From Neoceratodus forsteri (lineage: Eukaryota; Chordata; Ceratodontiformes; Ceratodontidae), in NCBI GenBank assembly GCA_016271365.2, contig CM057454.1, positions 1,166,505,055-1,166,569,054 of the forward strand: a stretch of 64,000 nt of DNA, in the 5' to 3' direction. A program made the translations under genes and the position numbers. Each line of letters begins with the position of its first letter. Positions within the stretch are counted from its first letter, which is position 1. The notes beneath the pieces were generated by a model, which saw only the letters and a list, made by a program, of their open reading frames with translations, had not been told where the DNA came from and ran no database searches. Of this stretch, positions 43,691-55,959 are shown piece after piece.

Positions 43691-44675
43691 GTTACAGCAA
43701 TTGACGAATACAGTTGCAGTGGATGCTGCAAGTAACTGCTGTATCGGGAGTCTGTGATGTGGGCATTTCAAAACTTGCCACACGCTCACTCTCAGTACAA
43801 AACTACACAGGGGCAAGCCGACGGTGCTTAACATAATGAGCATAAAAATAAATGTGAACTCTAAACAGTATTACATACAAAATACACACACACAAATGTC
43901 ACTGTTTCTTATTTCTAACTTATTTAACATTTAATTTCAAAAGACAACTGTTTCCTATCAATGAAAATTAAACTTTGCACTAATAAAGGTATGTGTTTCC
44001 CCAGTGTTCTCAGGTTCTACCTCACTGTTTGATGACGTGTCTCATATTATCCCCCATTCTGACCGTCAGTATCCCTTATTTTGAAGACAGACAATTAAGA
44101 TGTACGAGGCTGAATGTAAATGAGATGCAAGAGGAGTTGCAGAGAGGTACTCTGTTGGGACTTGGGTACTGAAGAAACATATGGCTACAATTAAGTGAGG
44201 CCTGCATAAATGCCAACCACCACCCAAGCTATAAAAAGCAAACATTTGGCATTGACGAATGCTTGTTACTACAGTTTCTGGACATTTTCTCTAGTGACTC
44301 CCCCAATTTGCATACTAAGTACATGAAACTTTCAGGGCACATATCTGAGTCTGTTCCTTGAAGTCTGCAAACTTGAAAACTGCAATTTAAAAGTTCTTAA
44401 AGCACTCTTTGATGTAGAGACTGGGACACACATTTCAATGCTTTACTTTGCATTACTAGTTGAAAACACACAAGCAGCATTCTGTGCTTTTATGTACTGG
44501 AAGGCACAAAAGCAGCACATTTGGGTGGCATTTTCTGGGCACAAATCACTTGCCCAATCCTTTCTTTTTATTTGGGCTACACCACTACCAGACAGAAAGA
44601 TGCTAGACATACCCTCAGCAACACATTTCTGGTTGTCTTCCCAAATTAAACATAATCAGATGAGTCCCAATTTTT
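43691..44675. other. Mostly unassigned; one stray C-element motif
   Basis: ATTTGGCATTGACGAATGCT at 44,241 repeats the C-element terminal motif, so a fourth, tiny C fragment may lie here. Otherwise nothing recognised. Confidence 0.4.
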
Positions 44676-45002
44676 TGTAATTCCCACCCCTTACTACTTT
44701 ACACAGTTAGCTACCCCTGGCACCCATAACTGGGAACAATGGACTCAGATACATTTAGACAATTGGTACCACCCCTCGATTTGGGTATGTATACCAGGCT
44801 CATTACTTTAGAGATCAAGGGGTGGGGGTGTACAGAATCAAAAATGACCTCTAAGGTATCTACAAAAAACAGGTCCTGGGGAGAGAACTTTTTCATAGGA
44901 CTATGCTAGACCTAATTTTTTTACCTTTATTTTTTACCTTTGTTTTTACCAAGAGATAACTTCTGGAGGGGTACCCAGTATCTCTGCACAGGAAGCAATA
45001 AC

Positions 45003-47458
45003 TACAGTACAGTAACTACAGCAAACGCCAGGGAACAGGAGCTGCTGGAGGCTATCCAAGACAGATACCTAGCTCAAAGGGCGATGGAACCTACTAGAGA
45101 GGGGAACATACAGGATGTGGTGCTAATAAATGGTGATCAGGTCCAGGATGTGGTAGTACAGGACCCTCTAGCAGGTGGTGACCACTGCTCAGTGTGGTTC
45201 CTCCTCAGTAGAGGAAGGGAGCTGGCTAAGACTAGGACAAGAGTGTTGGACTTCAGGAATGCAGATTTTGCCCACATGGACAGCATCCAAGAGGGGTATT
45301 TAGCTAAAATTAACCCAGTGATGGATGTTGAACAGAAGTGGGCAATCATTAGGAAGGGGCTGAATGAGGCCAGAAACACGTGTGCCAAATCTCAGAGTAA
45401 GCAGTCCATGTTCAAACCTAGCTGGCTCTGCAAGGAAGTGGAGTGGAAGGTGAGAGAAAAAAGATTGGCCTTCATTAAGTTCAAAAAATCTGGGCATGAG
45501 GAGGATAGAGAGGCGTTCACAAAGGCATCTAGGGAGGTGACCGGGTCAGTCAGGGCAGCCAAGGCAGTAATGGAGCTGAAGTCAGCTCAGGGGATCAGAG
45601 AGTGGGAAAAGGGTTTCTTTAAATACATAAAGGAAAAGAGGAGTTGTAGAGATGACATTGTCAGAATCAAGAGGGAAGGGGATGGGCGTTACAAAAGGAA
45701 GAGCAGGCAGAGGCACTTAATGAGTACGTCTGCTCAGTGTTCACGAAAGAAAGGTATGGCCCAATACTGCAGGGGAAAGGGGGCAGTGGTGAAGGGAGCA
45801 GAGATAACATATGGGGTCATCCAAGAGGATAGAGTTCTGAAGGGTCTTAAAGCCTTGCGGGTGAAAAAAAGGGTGTGTACCTAAAAGTCCTGAAGAAAAT
45901 GGCGGCAGCGTTGGCAGACCCTCTGATGGACCTCTTCAAAACCTTTTTGGAGATGAGGAAGGTACCTAGGGACTGTAGGCTGGCTCATGTGGTGCCCCTT
46001 CACAAGAGTGAACCCAAGGACCAACCATGCAACTACAGACTGGTAAGCTTGACTTCCATAGTGGGAAAGTTGAGGGAGACCATTCTAGATGAGAGGTTGA
46101 TAACCTTTCTCGATAGTAATGGTCTACAGGAAGAGAGACAGCATGAGTTTGTCTTGGGAAGATTGTGCCAAACTAACCTGACTGACTTTTTTGACTGGTT
46201 TATTAGGGTGGATGATGAAGGCCACACTGTGGGTGTCCTGTACCTGGACTTCAGCAAGGCTTTCAACTCAGTGCCCCACAGGAGGTTAATGAGCAAGCTG
46301 AGAGACATGGGGATGGGGGAGAAACTGGTGGAGTGGGTCGAGAGCTGGTTGCAGAACAGGCAACAGAGGATAGTTGTAAGGGGGAACATCCAAGCCAAGG
46401 CAAGTAACAAGTGGGGTACCATAGGCTTCGGTACGGGGCCCTGTTTTGTTGAAGACATTGCAGAGGGGGTCCAGAGTAAGATCAGCCTGTTCACAGATGA
46501 CACTAAAATTTGTGCAAAAGTGGACACTGAGGAAGGGAGGCAGGTACTCTGGGGAGCATCTAGCTAAACTTGAACACTAGTGTAGGAAGTGGCAGTTGAG
46601 GATTAGTGCTAAGAAGTGCAATGTCATGCACCTCTGAGCAAGAAATCCCAGGACCAGCTACTGGTTTGGGGGGAGTGCAGGTAGTGGCTACAGAGGTGGA
46701 AAAGGACCTCAGGGTAATAGTCATGGGGGAATGAAGGTATCCGTACAAGTAGGAGGGCAGCAGCAAGGGCAAACAGGATGATGGGGTGCATTGCCATAGG
46801 GATCACCTCTAGAAAGGAGGAAGTCATCCTGCCTTTGAGTAGATTATTGGTAAGGCCACACTTGGAATACTTTGTGCAGCTCTAGTGCCCATACCTCAAA
46901 AAAAAAAAAAGTGAGATTACTGGAGGAGGTGCACTGCAGAGCTATAAAAATAAGAATGGGACTGGGGAATTTGCTGAATGAGGAAGATTGAAGGAGCTCA
47001 ACATGTATTTTCTGGAAGACAGAAGGGAAAGGGGGACATGATGGAGACCTTTATGTACCTGAAAGGCATAAACAAAGAGAGAGCGTGAGGATTGTTCCAC
47101 TTAAAGTGGAGAATGGTCACTAGGGGTCACAGTCTGAAGTTGGAAGGAGGAAGGTTCAGAAGGGAGATGAGAAGGCACTACTTTACAGAGAGAGTGGTGG
47201 CGCAATGGAATGCATGCCAAAGGAGTTAATCAAACAGAGAACAGTGGATAGCTTTAAACAGGATTGGGATATAGTCATTGGCAGGATTAAAACAGACAAG
47301 AACACAAATGGAGGAGAGACCAGGAATGGGGGGAAGGGAGGGGTTTGGGTGGGGCTGGGGTAGCTGTAGTAATATAAAAATGAAGAGCTGCACAATTGGG
47401 CAGACTTGATAGACCTGTGAGCCTTTTTGTCTACCAGCAATTTTATATATTCATTTGT
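45003..47458 (+). mobile_element. CR1-clade LINE, 5'-truncated, inside copy B
   Basis: Copy A reads across this point (AAGCAATAACGTAACTGTCC at 29,753), while copy B has AATAAC at 44,997-45,002 and again at 47,459-47,464 around a CR1 element. It contains the endonuclease C-terminus, linker, RT and C-terminal region, with an internal A run (46,899-46,911), and ends at the 3' UTR near 47,458. This gives a near-exact insertion with a short TSD. Confidence 0.85.
45030..46567 (+). pseudogene. CR1 endonuclease end, linker and RT
   Basis: The frame to 45,884 reads LLEAIQDRYLAQRAMEPTRE, QDPLAGGDHCSVWFLL (endonuclease end, GDH in place of SDH), WLCKEVEWKVREKRLAFIKF and KGFFKYIKEKRSC. The next frame (45,875-46,567) reads CNYRLVSLTSIVGKLRETIL, VGVLYLDFSKAFNSVPHRRL, VEWVESWLQNRQQRIVV and ISLFTDDTKIC, where ADD has become TDD. 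Frameshifts at about 45,880 and after 46,420 show it is dead. It belongs to the same lineage as the 4,157-5,580 copy by the CSKAFDSVPH/WLQGRQQ text. Confidence 0.85.
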
Positions 47459-49976
47459 AATAACATAACTCTCCAAACCATAGTTGGGGTTTTAGAGTTT
47501 GAATTTATTCCTAAAGATGTTCTCTAAAGCAAGGGTTAACATCCAAGGTTTACACATTGTGGTACTAGGAACTTGTAGAACAAATTGACTGAATATGACA
47601 GAAACGTCTTTGTATTACCACACAGTAGGGCACTGAACATCTTGCACTTGTATTCCCATCTAGCATAGACATTGAACATTTCTTCCAGTGTCACTGGCTG
47701 CAACTGAAAACACAATTTCCACAGCACACTTGCTCTTTGTTTCCCACGTGTCGTAGGACATTGAACGTTGCTACAAGTAGCACTGGCCACAACTGAAAAC
47801 ATGTTTTGCTAATAACTAGCACAACCCACATCATGGGGTAAAATTCTCTTCAGCCATTTGGCCATTTAACTGAAGTAACCAAGCACCTTTACTGAACCTG
47901 TAGTTGTGAAATGGTTACTCCAGATGGGGGTCTTCTCACCCTTTGCTCCCAAATCCATACCCAGCCATTCTTCAGAGTTACACCTTTAATATCTTGACCA
48001 CACTTGGAAAATGCTTAAATTGAATGAACTTTAGCATCCAGCATTTAACACTCTACACTGGTAGATAAATTAAGTCCTGAACAATGTGATGTAGTCAAGC
48101 TTCTATGCAGCACACGTCAGTCAACTTTAAATGAGAACAGTCTCAAACTTCTGAAGTCACAGAAAAGTTCTGCATTTCCCTTTAGTCAGAGAACACAACA
48201 TCACAGGTACTTGCTGATTGCAGCAAAAGTCAGATCCTACTCACAGTTAGTCATTTCAGGCAGTTTCAGAACATCCTGGATCAAAAAAGGGATTGCCCCT
48301 AGGACCCACTGACTAGCAGTCCTTTTCACCCTCCAGGGATGAAAATCAAGAAATCCTGCTGTACACAATGGTATCCACTACTTCTCATGGAACATTGGAG
48401 AATTACCAGGAGTATGGTGAAAATGCAGGGCTCTCAATTCAGAGCCCTCAGCTGAGCAGTTATCACTCCTGCCACTTCAAATTACTACTTCCAACTGACT
48501 ACTGAACACTCAACATTCTAACCTCCACAGAGCAGCTGTCCACACAGTGTGGCTTATGCTGCTACGAGAGTTCTAAATGACATAATCACTCTTCTCCCAA
48601 GCTGAGTAAACTATAATGTCGTAATGTAGGAAACCCCTAATGAGCATCCTACCAGCTGCCTGCTACCTTTGTAACACTAATATTGATAGAATTCTAGTAA
48701 CCCCAGAAGACTGGGTGGTTACACTCACCACAACCAGGTGAATGACTGTCTGCAGTCATATCTCCATCTGGCACTAGGCCATCCTACCCTCTGTGTAACT
48801 GACTGGGAGGAAGTGCTACTTCTCCTCTCCCCTGTGTCAGGCACAAGCAGGCAACACTAAAGGAACAGAGGCCAGCTGATGAAACTGAAACTCCTAACCT
48901 ATGATCTATCTATGGATACTCAGTGGCTTCAAGAAAATTGCTTGAAGGATGCCCTAATAGACAACACTGATGACCCCTATCTTGCTTAGGACCACCAGCC
49001 TGTCTATCCACCTAGCCCTCTAGGGAAAATCTATCTGGCTTTTACTACCAACCAGGGAAACCCATCCCCCAAAACTTCCCAGGGTACCTGTGAACAACAA
49101 AAGGAAGCTTAACTACATTGCATTACATTTCCCAAAAATCCACACCTGCAAAGAAAAACATGCTAATACCCTGTTAACCATAAACACTTCTAAAAACACT
49201 AAGAAAAGGGGACTTGGATGAGCTCCAACATCCTATTTCTTTTTTCTTTTCTTCCTCAGGAACACCTACAAGAGAAGAAAAACGCAAAAAAACACTTTTT
49301 GCATTCCATACAGTGCCTAAACCTCCACCTAACATTAAAGGACCCCCAAAAACATGTGTTTTAAATAAAAGTACAAAAGTAAAAAAAAATATAGAAGACA
49401 TTTATACAACACATTTGGGGATGGGAGGCCCTACAATGTCCCAACTAGTGGCAATATCATTGTTGCCCATACACATTGTCAATCAAAGAGTCTCTCCTAG
49501 CCCTGTGCCCGCTGAAGAACAATTCTTGGACAGGACAGGGCCTGTTTAGCACTGCAATCTGTGGAGAGTCTTTGATAAAAATTAAAGTTCCTTGGATAGT
49601 CTTCAATGTAGGATGTGTTGTGCAAAGTCAGTTAATGTAAATAAAAAAGGATGGGTGTTACCAACTCCTCGAAGGAAAAATGAAAATGGAATCTTACTCT
49701 GCGAGCTGTGGACCTTCTCCCTGTAGACCAGATGGCATCTTCAGACACTGCTGATCTGATGTCCTCTGAAAAAACAAATGATGAAATAGGAAAACTGCTA
49801 GGCTTATGCCCTCTGGAAGGCCAGACAATGGAACAGGAAAACTGCTGAACTAATGAGTTTGGATACACCTGAAGAAACACTGGAATACTAGAAGAGCTGC
49901 ATCTTCCTGCAGAGATACTGCTGCTTTGGATGACAGGCACTGGCCTGCCACTGCTTGCTTCCTTTAGGCATGCTGG

Positions 49977-51575
49977 GCCAGGGTTAGTTTTTGGTCACGG
50001 GATTGCGCATTTGGTGTGCACATTTCTGAAATGTCCCCATTTTATATGGGGTCCTGGGACACTGATGTGTCAAAAAGGTGCTTTCCTCTTTAAAAACTTT
50101 CAGTGGTGGTTTTGTGGTTTCCTGGGCAGCTGCCAACTTTGGCATAATTCGGCTGATTTTGCCGATTGGGAGTCACTTCTGCGCATGCGCCCGACTTCAG
50201 TGCACATCTTGGGCACGTGCTGGAAGTGCTCACATATGTGTGGGGAAGCTGCGATGTTCTGGATGGCTGGGGGGGCAGAAGGAGCGGTGGAGAGCAAAAC
50301 AACACGATGGGGAGATGGCAGCTATCACACCCACAAGAGGACTCAGCCACCAATGGAGACGGCATTCTGGAGAGGTGTGTGTGATCATCTGCCATGTTCA
50401 TGTTTCATCCAAATGTGTGCCAATGGGGAGGGTGATTGCACACTTTAGGCAGATGGGCAGTGGCACATAATGAAGTAGTTTCCCCACCCACAGCTGCAGC
50501 CAAGGATTGAAGGGAATACCACACAACTGTTTTTTGGTAGTGCACGTGGTACACTGAAGCTGGTAGGCGAGTGTGCAAGTGGGGAGACTATGCATTTGCT
50601 AATGATTTTCTCCGGAGTAAGATGTGTGTGCTCTGCATCTATGTGAAAGGCAGCTTGCTTCACTTGCGTTGATATCTGGCTGCATAAAATCATTGTGGTC
50701 ATTCTATTTGGTGTGCATATTTTGTGTACTTATTTCAGTGGTGGCAGATATTTTGATGGAATAAAAAAAAGGATACTTTAAACTAAAGACTAGCCAGATC
50801 CTTGTCTACATTGGCACTTCAGTTTATCAGGCTGCACCTTAAACCAGGGGTCGTGTACAAGTTACATTTTTCTCGCAGATTATTTGTTTCTATGGATCTA
50901 TGAATAGTCAAGTCTTAACAGTTTGAAATTGTCTAAAGGGTAGGATCTAGTGTAAACAACAAATTACTCAGCCTCAGCCTGGTAATTATCATTTTTAGAG
51001 GCTGCACTTTGAAATCCAGGAGCTTGTAAAAGAAAAATCTGTGAAAATAAGCAGATGTTTTTCTCACAGAATCATTTCTGTGGATTATTTAGACAGTCTA
51101 CAGTTTGTGTAATTAAAGCTACAGTCTTTGTACAACAAACTACTCAGCCCTCCCTCAGCCCTTAATTTTTTTTCAAAGAAACAAGTATTGATTTAAACTG
51201 GCTACAGTGCTGTGTGCTTAAAAGTCAGTTTTAAGCAGACCACTCTAACTAATTGCAGAGAATGATTTACCCTGACAGGAGTTATCTGTCTCAGGAGAGA
51301 TTATTAGATAACTGCCTTCTGTTACTTGTTAGAATTTGGTCATTTGGGTAAAAGCCAGTGGGTGTTCAGATATTTTCTACTGTGGTTGTGGGGGGAAAAA
51401 ACTGATCACTTTTTGTGATTGTCCCAGCCAGGACAGAGTCCCGGTCCTTCAGAAGGGCTCTGATTATAAAAGTGCATTCCAAAGTTTAAAAAGAAAAAAT
51501 CCTGTTCAGCTGTGAATGGAAAAGCAGTTTTGGGGTGGGCGGCTGTAACATTACCAGAGACTTGGTGATGTTTCA
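49977..51575. other. No recognisable feature
   Basis: The right flank of copy B. Several overlapping frames on both strands at 49,930-50,700 look like chance in moderately GC-rich sequence, and 50,750-51,400 is A/T-rich. I name nothing here. Confidence 0.35.
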
Positions 51576-54260
51576 ATGTTAACAAGCATTTGTCAATGCC
51601 GAATGTTTGCTTGCTGGCATTGGCATTGGTAGTGTAGAAGTTACAGAGCTGCATAATAGAAATGGCAGTGAAGTATTGAACTGAAACCAACCCCACCACC
51701 ACCCTGCAGAGAGTGACAGGCATTGGGGTGTGCCTTTGGGTCGTCAGGCATAATGACCACGCCATTTCACTTCACCCTACCCTGCAGACACTGACAAGTG
51801 TCACGGTGTGCCTTGGAGTCTTTGGCCCTTATGCGCACCCCATTCCATCAGGAAATACGGTGAGATGGGTGCAGTATAGGAGAATGGGGTGAACTTTGGG
51901 GCCGAAGAGTCCAAGGCATACCTCAATACCTCTCACTGGCTGCAGGGTATGGAATGGTATGAGCATTACAGGCAAGAATCCCAAGTCACACCTCTGATGC
52001 CTGTCATTTTCTACAGGGTGGGGCATTATGGTTGGAAACCCTAACACCTCAGGCATTCGTTGGTATTTTCAGTCCAAATTTTCAACGTGGTTTTTTTGTG
52101 ACCCCCACCTCATGAACAGTGGCAATATCAGTTTGTTAGTCGAAAGCTGCTTATGCACAGCGACTACGGCATTTAGCACCACAGGTGCAAAAACACATTC
52201 CAAACAGGATGTGAAAAATGACAGCTGTACTGTTCATGGGAGGTGTAAAAATGGCAATGTTGCAAATCTGCAGTAAAAATATTAAAAAAACTGGTGAAGT
52301 CATGAGCGTGCATAGAAACTGTGCAATGCACACCTGTAATGTAATTAGTTTGGGAATTTTTTACAGCAGATTGTCAACACAGGCATTTTGGGACCTCCAG
52401 TCGTGAACAGTGTCACTGTGATTTTCTTTATCTGTCCTGAACAATGATTTCCCACAGCGACCACGCATCTCTGCACTGAAAGTGTGAAAACACATTTCGG
52501 CCATGTTGTGAAAAATGACAGCTGTACTGTTCATAAGGAATTGTGGAAAAATGCCACTGGTGAAAATCTGGACTGAAAATATTACAAAGTCATGAACTTA
52601 CAAGGGTGCGTGGAAACTGCGCAATGCTCACTCGTAACACAGTCATTTTATGGACTTTTGTCACCAAATTTTCAGTATAGCCATTTTAAGACCTCTGCTC
52701 ATGAACAGTGTAACTGTGATTTTCTTAATCTGTCCCAAACATTGCTTTCGCACACCGACTGCACCATTGTGCACCACATGTGCGGAAACACATTTGGGGT
52801 GACGTGAAAAATGGCAGCTGTACTGTTCATAAGGAAGTGTAATAAAATGGCAATGTGGAAAATCTGGAGTGAAACTATAGAAAATTCACAAACTTACGAG
52901 CGTGCATAGGAACTGTGCAACGCATGCTCGTAAAACAGTCATTTTAAGGAATTTTTTCACCAAATTTTCAACATAGCCATTTTAAGACCTCTGCTCATGA
53001 ACAGTGTCACTGTGATTTTCTTAATGTGTCCCATACACTGATTTTGCACACCAACTGCACCATTGTGCACGCTACATGGGAGGAAACATGTTTTGGGCAA
53101 GATGTGAAAAATGACAGCTGTACTGCTCATAAGGAAGTGTAATAAAATGGCAATGTTGAAAATCTGGAGTGAAAATATTGAAAATTCACAAACTTACAAG
53201 CATGCATAGGAACTGCGCAACGCACGCTCGTAAAACAGTCATTTTTAGGAATTTTTTCACCAAGTTTTCAACATAGCCATTTTAAGACCTCTGCTCATTA
53301 ACAGTGTCACTGTGATTTTCTTAATGTGTCCCATACATTGATTTTGCACACCAGCTGCGCCATTGTGTGCTACATGGGTGGAAACACATTTTGGGCAAGA
53401 TGTGAAAAATGACAGCTGTACTGCTCATAAGGAGGTGTGGTAAAATGGCAATGTTGAAAATCTGGAGTGAAAATATTGAAAATGCGAACTTACGAGCGTG
53501 CATAGGAACTGTGCAATGCACGCTCGTAAAACAGTCATTTTTAGGAATTTTTCCACATTTTCAACATAGGCTTTTTGAGAGCCTACCTTATGAACACTGG
53601 CAGTGTTGTTTCATTACTTGGTCCCGAAAGGTGATTTCACGCAGTGACTGCGAAATCACCCTTTGGGCCAGATTAATGCCATGACAGTGAGAGCATTCAT
53701 GAGAAGGGGTCCCAAAACCCCATGTTGAAAATTTGGTGCAAAATTCAAAATACCTGAGATATGCAGCAAAGTTGAAAAAACCTATCTATTCCATTATACA
53801 GCTTACGGCATTTCCTCAGTTCGCGGTCAGCTTTGAAAAGTGCAGAGCGTGTTCGGTCACGAAGATCTGTCGCTGGACTCGGAGGTAGTGTGGGGTGGGT
53901 GGGGTGGGAAGGCGAGGTGTGCAGTGGGTGGACATGGGTGGGGACAGAGACAGCAAGGGACCGTTTTCAATTTCAGGTTGTTTTGTTTTAAAATGACGAC
54001 ACAGGAAGTTTGCCACACTAGGGTGGGCTCCCAGCATGGCAGAAGGACGGCTGGTAGGGGGGCATGGAGCCAATGGGGGATTGGGCAACCCTGTCGGTGA
54101 CAGCATCTGTTGCCACGCTGGGGTGGGCTCCCAGCGTGGCACCCTGTACTCTGGAGGGGGACCAGTGGAGCCGACGGGGGATTGGGCACCCCCGTCGGCT
54201 ATACAATGTGTGCATGGGGGGCGAACACACAGTATGCGTGCGTGTGTGTGTGTGTAGGGG
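51576..54260 (-). repeat. Foldback tandem-array element, copy C3 (inverted)
   Basis: The reverse complement of the C1/C2 order: terminal motif at 51,585-51,612, alternating short inverted repeats (51,700-52,030), five units, lead-in with AAGGTGATTTC/GAAATCACCCTT (53,629-53,660), and the GC-rich part with GCCACGCTGGGGTGGG and its complement (54,110-54,140). The word GTGAAAAATG starts at 52,211, 52,508, 52,804, 53,104 and 53,402, a period of 296-300 bp. Inside each unit the second half is the inverted image of the first: for example TTACGAGCGTGCA at 53,490 against TGCACGCTCGTAA at 53,517. Confidence 0.7.
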
Positions 54261-55044
54261 GAGCGTGCATGAGCAGGTGATATCTTATTGCTGCTCACTG
54301 AAGCGTAGCTCCCCCTTTCAACTGTACTCCACTGCATTTTGGACTGCTGTCATAGACAGCTCCAGCAGACATTGGAGAACTGCGGCCGCGCGTGCAAACA
54401 CACTGACTGAATTGGAAGAGGGCTGCCACACCTCCGAAAACTCAGATGATGGCACTATGTTTCTTGCACATGCGTGCAAGCAAACATGCAAAGGGGCTGT
54501 GGGCATAGCAAGTCTCACAACATGGTGTTAATATATGGAAAAAAATTATATATATTTCTTGTCTCAGCTTTTGCAAGTGATTTGCAAGTCAAGTGAAAGA
54601 CATACAGCTTCAGCAGCCAGTTCACTATCTGTAAAATAAACTGTGACATGACAAGTGTTGCCTGCATCTGCCTTGTGTCCATATCTCTACAAAACCTCTA
54701 ATAATAAACCAGACAGTCTCTCTTAGGGAAAGAAAAAAAAATACATTCCCTGACAGGCTAATTTGCCCTTTCTGCTCTCACCTTGAAAGGAATCGGTCCC
54801 AATTACTGTCCTACAGTACTTTAGCCCCCTGTATGCTGTCCTTTCATGCAAGGACTAAATATCACCCTTTACATCTAGCTGCACAATAGATCACCCAGTT
54901 TATTGGGGAAATGATTGCACTGGATCTGCAGCCATTTTCAATAGTTGAAAACATCAGTTTCAGATGGCTGATGCAATGTTTGTACACATGGTGTCAGGTG
55001 CCGTCACATACAACATTCTCCTGTACTGTTTTTACTGAACATAT
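54261..55044. other. Unassigned flank of C3 and of the gypsy element
   Basis: No conserved coding frame. CATAT at 55,040-55,044 abuts the LTR and is one side of its target site; the other side lies beyond the window. Confidence 0.35.
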
Positions 55045-55726
55045 TGTCGTTGGGGCACAGGTCAGGAAGCATAGCAAAAACCCAGGAGCAGTTGTAAAAT
55101 TCCACAAAATTATTTATTTGTAGTTGTAGTAATATAAAATAAAATAAAATAAACCTGATCAGAATAACTATGTACAGTAGCAAAATAAAATATCTTGTAA
55201 AACAAAAATCTACTTTGCAGTTCAGCTTTAACTGCTTTTATATATTGTATTTTCCAACCCCCATCATCAGCAAACACCCTATTCTTTGTCAGTTTCTGGA
55301 GCTGCTAGAACATTGTGAACTTCTTGAGGTACCTCCTACTTTTGCAAAAGGCTCAGGCATTTGAACTCAAATAACCTCTGACTCTTTACTGTTATCTTAA
55401 AATTATAATATATACATTTCAACAGTAACACAATTCTCTAAATAAAAGTGATCTCATTATCAGCTACATTTCCATACATTGATTCCCATTTATTTTTATA
55501 TTTCCAGAACTCGATACACAAGGGAGGAAAGACAGCAAGAGAAAAGAGAGAGACAGTGAGAGGCAAAGGATTATGAAACTGTTCGGGTTGATCAAGTCTG
55601 AAGTTATCACAGGAAAACTTGGTTGTGCAACCAGACAGAGGAGAGAGAAAAGAAAGAATACAGATCCTTGCATTTTAACACTTTCTCCCAAACAAATGGG
55701 ACAGGGTCCTATTCTACCCTGACACA
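55045..55726 (-). repeat. 3' LTR of the Gmr1-like element (682 bp)
   Basis: On the minus strand it begins TGTGTCAGGGTAG at 55,726 and ends CCCCAACGACA at 55,045, so it is bounded by TG and CA. A purine tract AAAGAGGGGAG (55,730-55,742) lies just upstream, as expected for plus-strand priming. The minus strand has ATAAAAATAAATGGG (near 55,490), a possible poly(A) signal. CTTCCTGACCTGTGC near its end recurs at the window's last bases, the 5' LTR end. Confidence 0.8.
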
Positions 55727-55959
55727 TATACTCCCCTCTTTAAGACAGAACATGTTTTACTAAACAGGTTTCTGAAACCTTCTACCAACATTTTCTACTT
55801 TCAGAAATTAATCACATTTGCATCCATTTTTTTTAACAGTACAGCAAAAATTACAATTCAAACCATACATTTTTTTCAACTATCAGAACCCTCAATTCCT
55901 GATCCATATCTTTACAGAAAATCAGCATTGCTATTCTCTTTACCAGATTTGTGAATCAC

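Larger units (their letters stand above)
44676..49976 (+). repeat. Unidentified ~2.8-kb repeat, copy B
   Basis: Starts TGTAATTCCCACC (44,676) and matches copy A up to GGCATGCTGGGC at 49,976, apart from a CR1 insertion at 45,003-47,458. GGTGGTTACA at 48,714-48,723 corresponds to the inner segment end in A. B lacks the 334-bp insert and the CR1 complex of A and has two rather than three 47-bp units. No coding capacity seen. The flanks differ from those of A, so this is a dispersed repeat and not a local tandem duplication. Confidence 0.75.

Noticed and set aside
49930..50470. 172- and 130-codon overlapping frames on the plus strand
   Set aside because: One begins inside copy B, both overlap in different frames, and neither shows a domain or repeat match.
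52200..53690. Regular repeats as a CRISPR array
   Set aside because: The units are ~298 bp, palindromic in halves and have no unique spacers, in a eukaryotic repeat setting.
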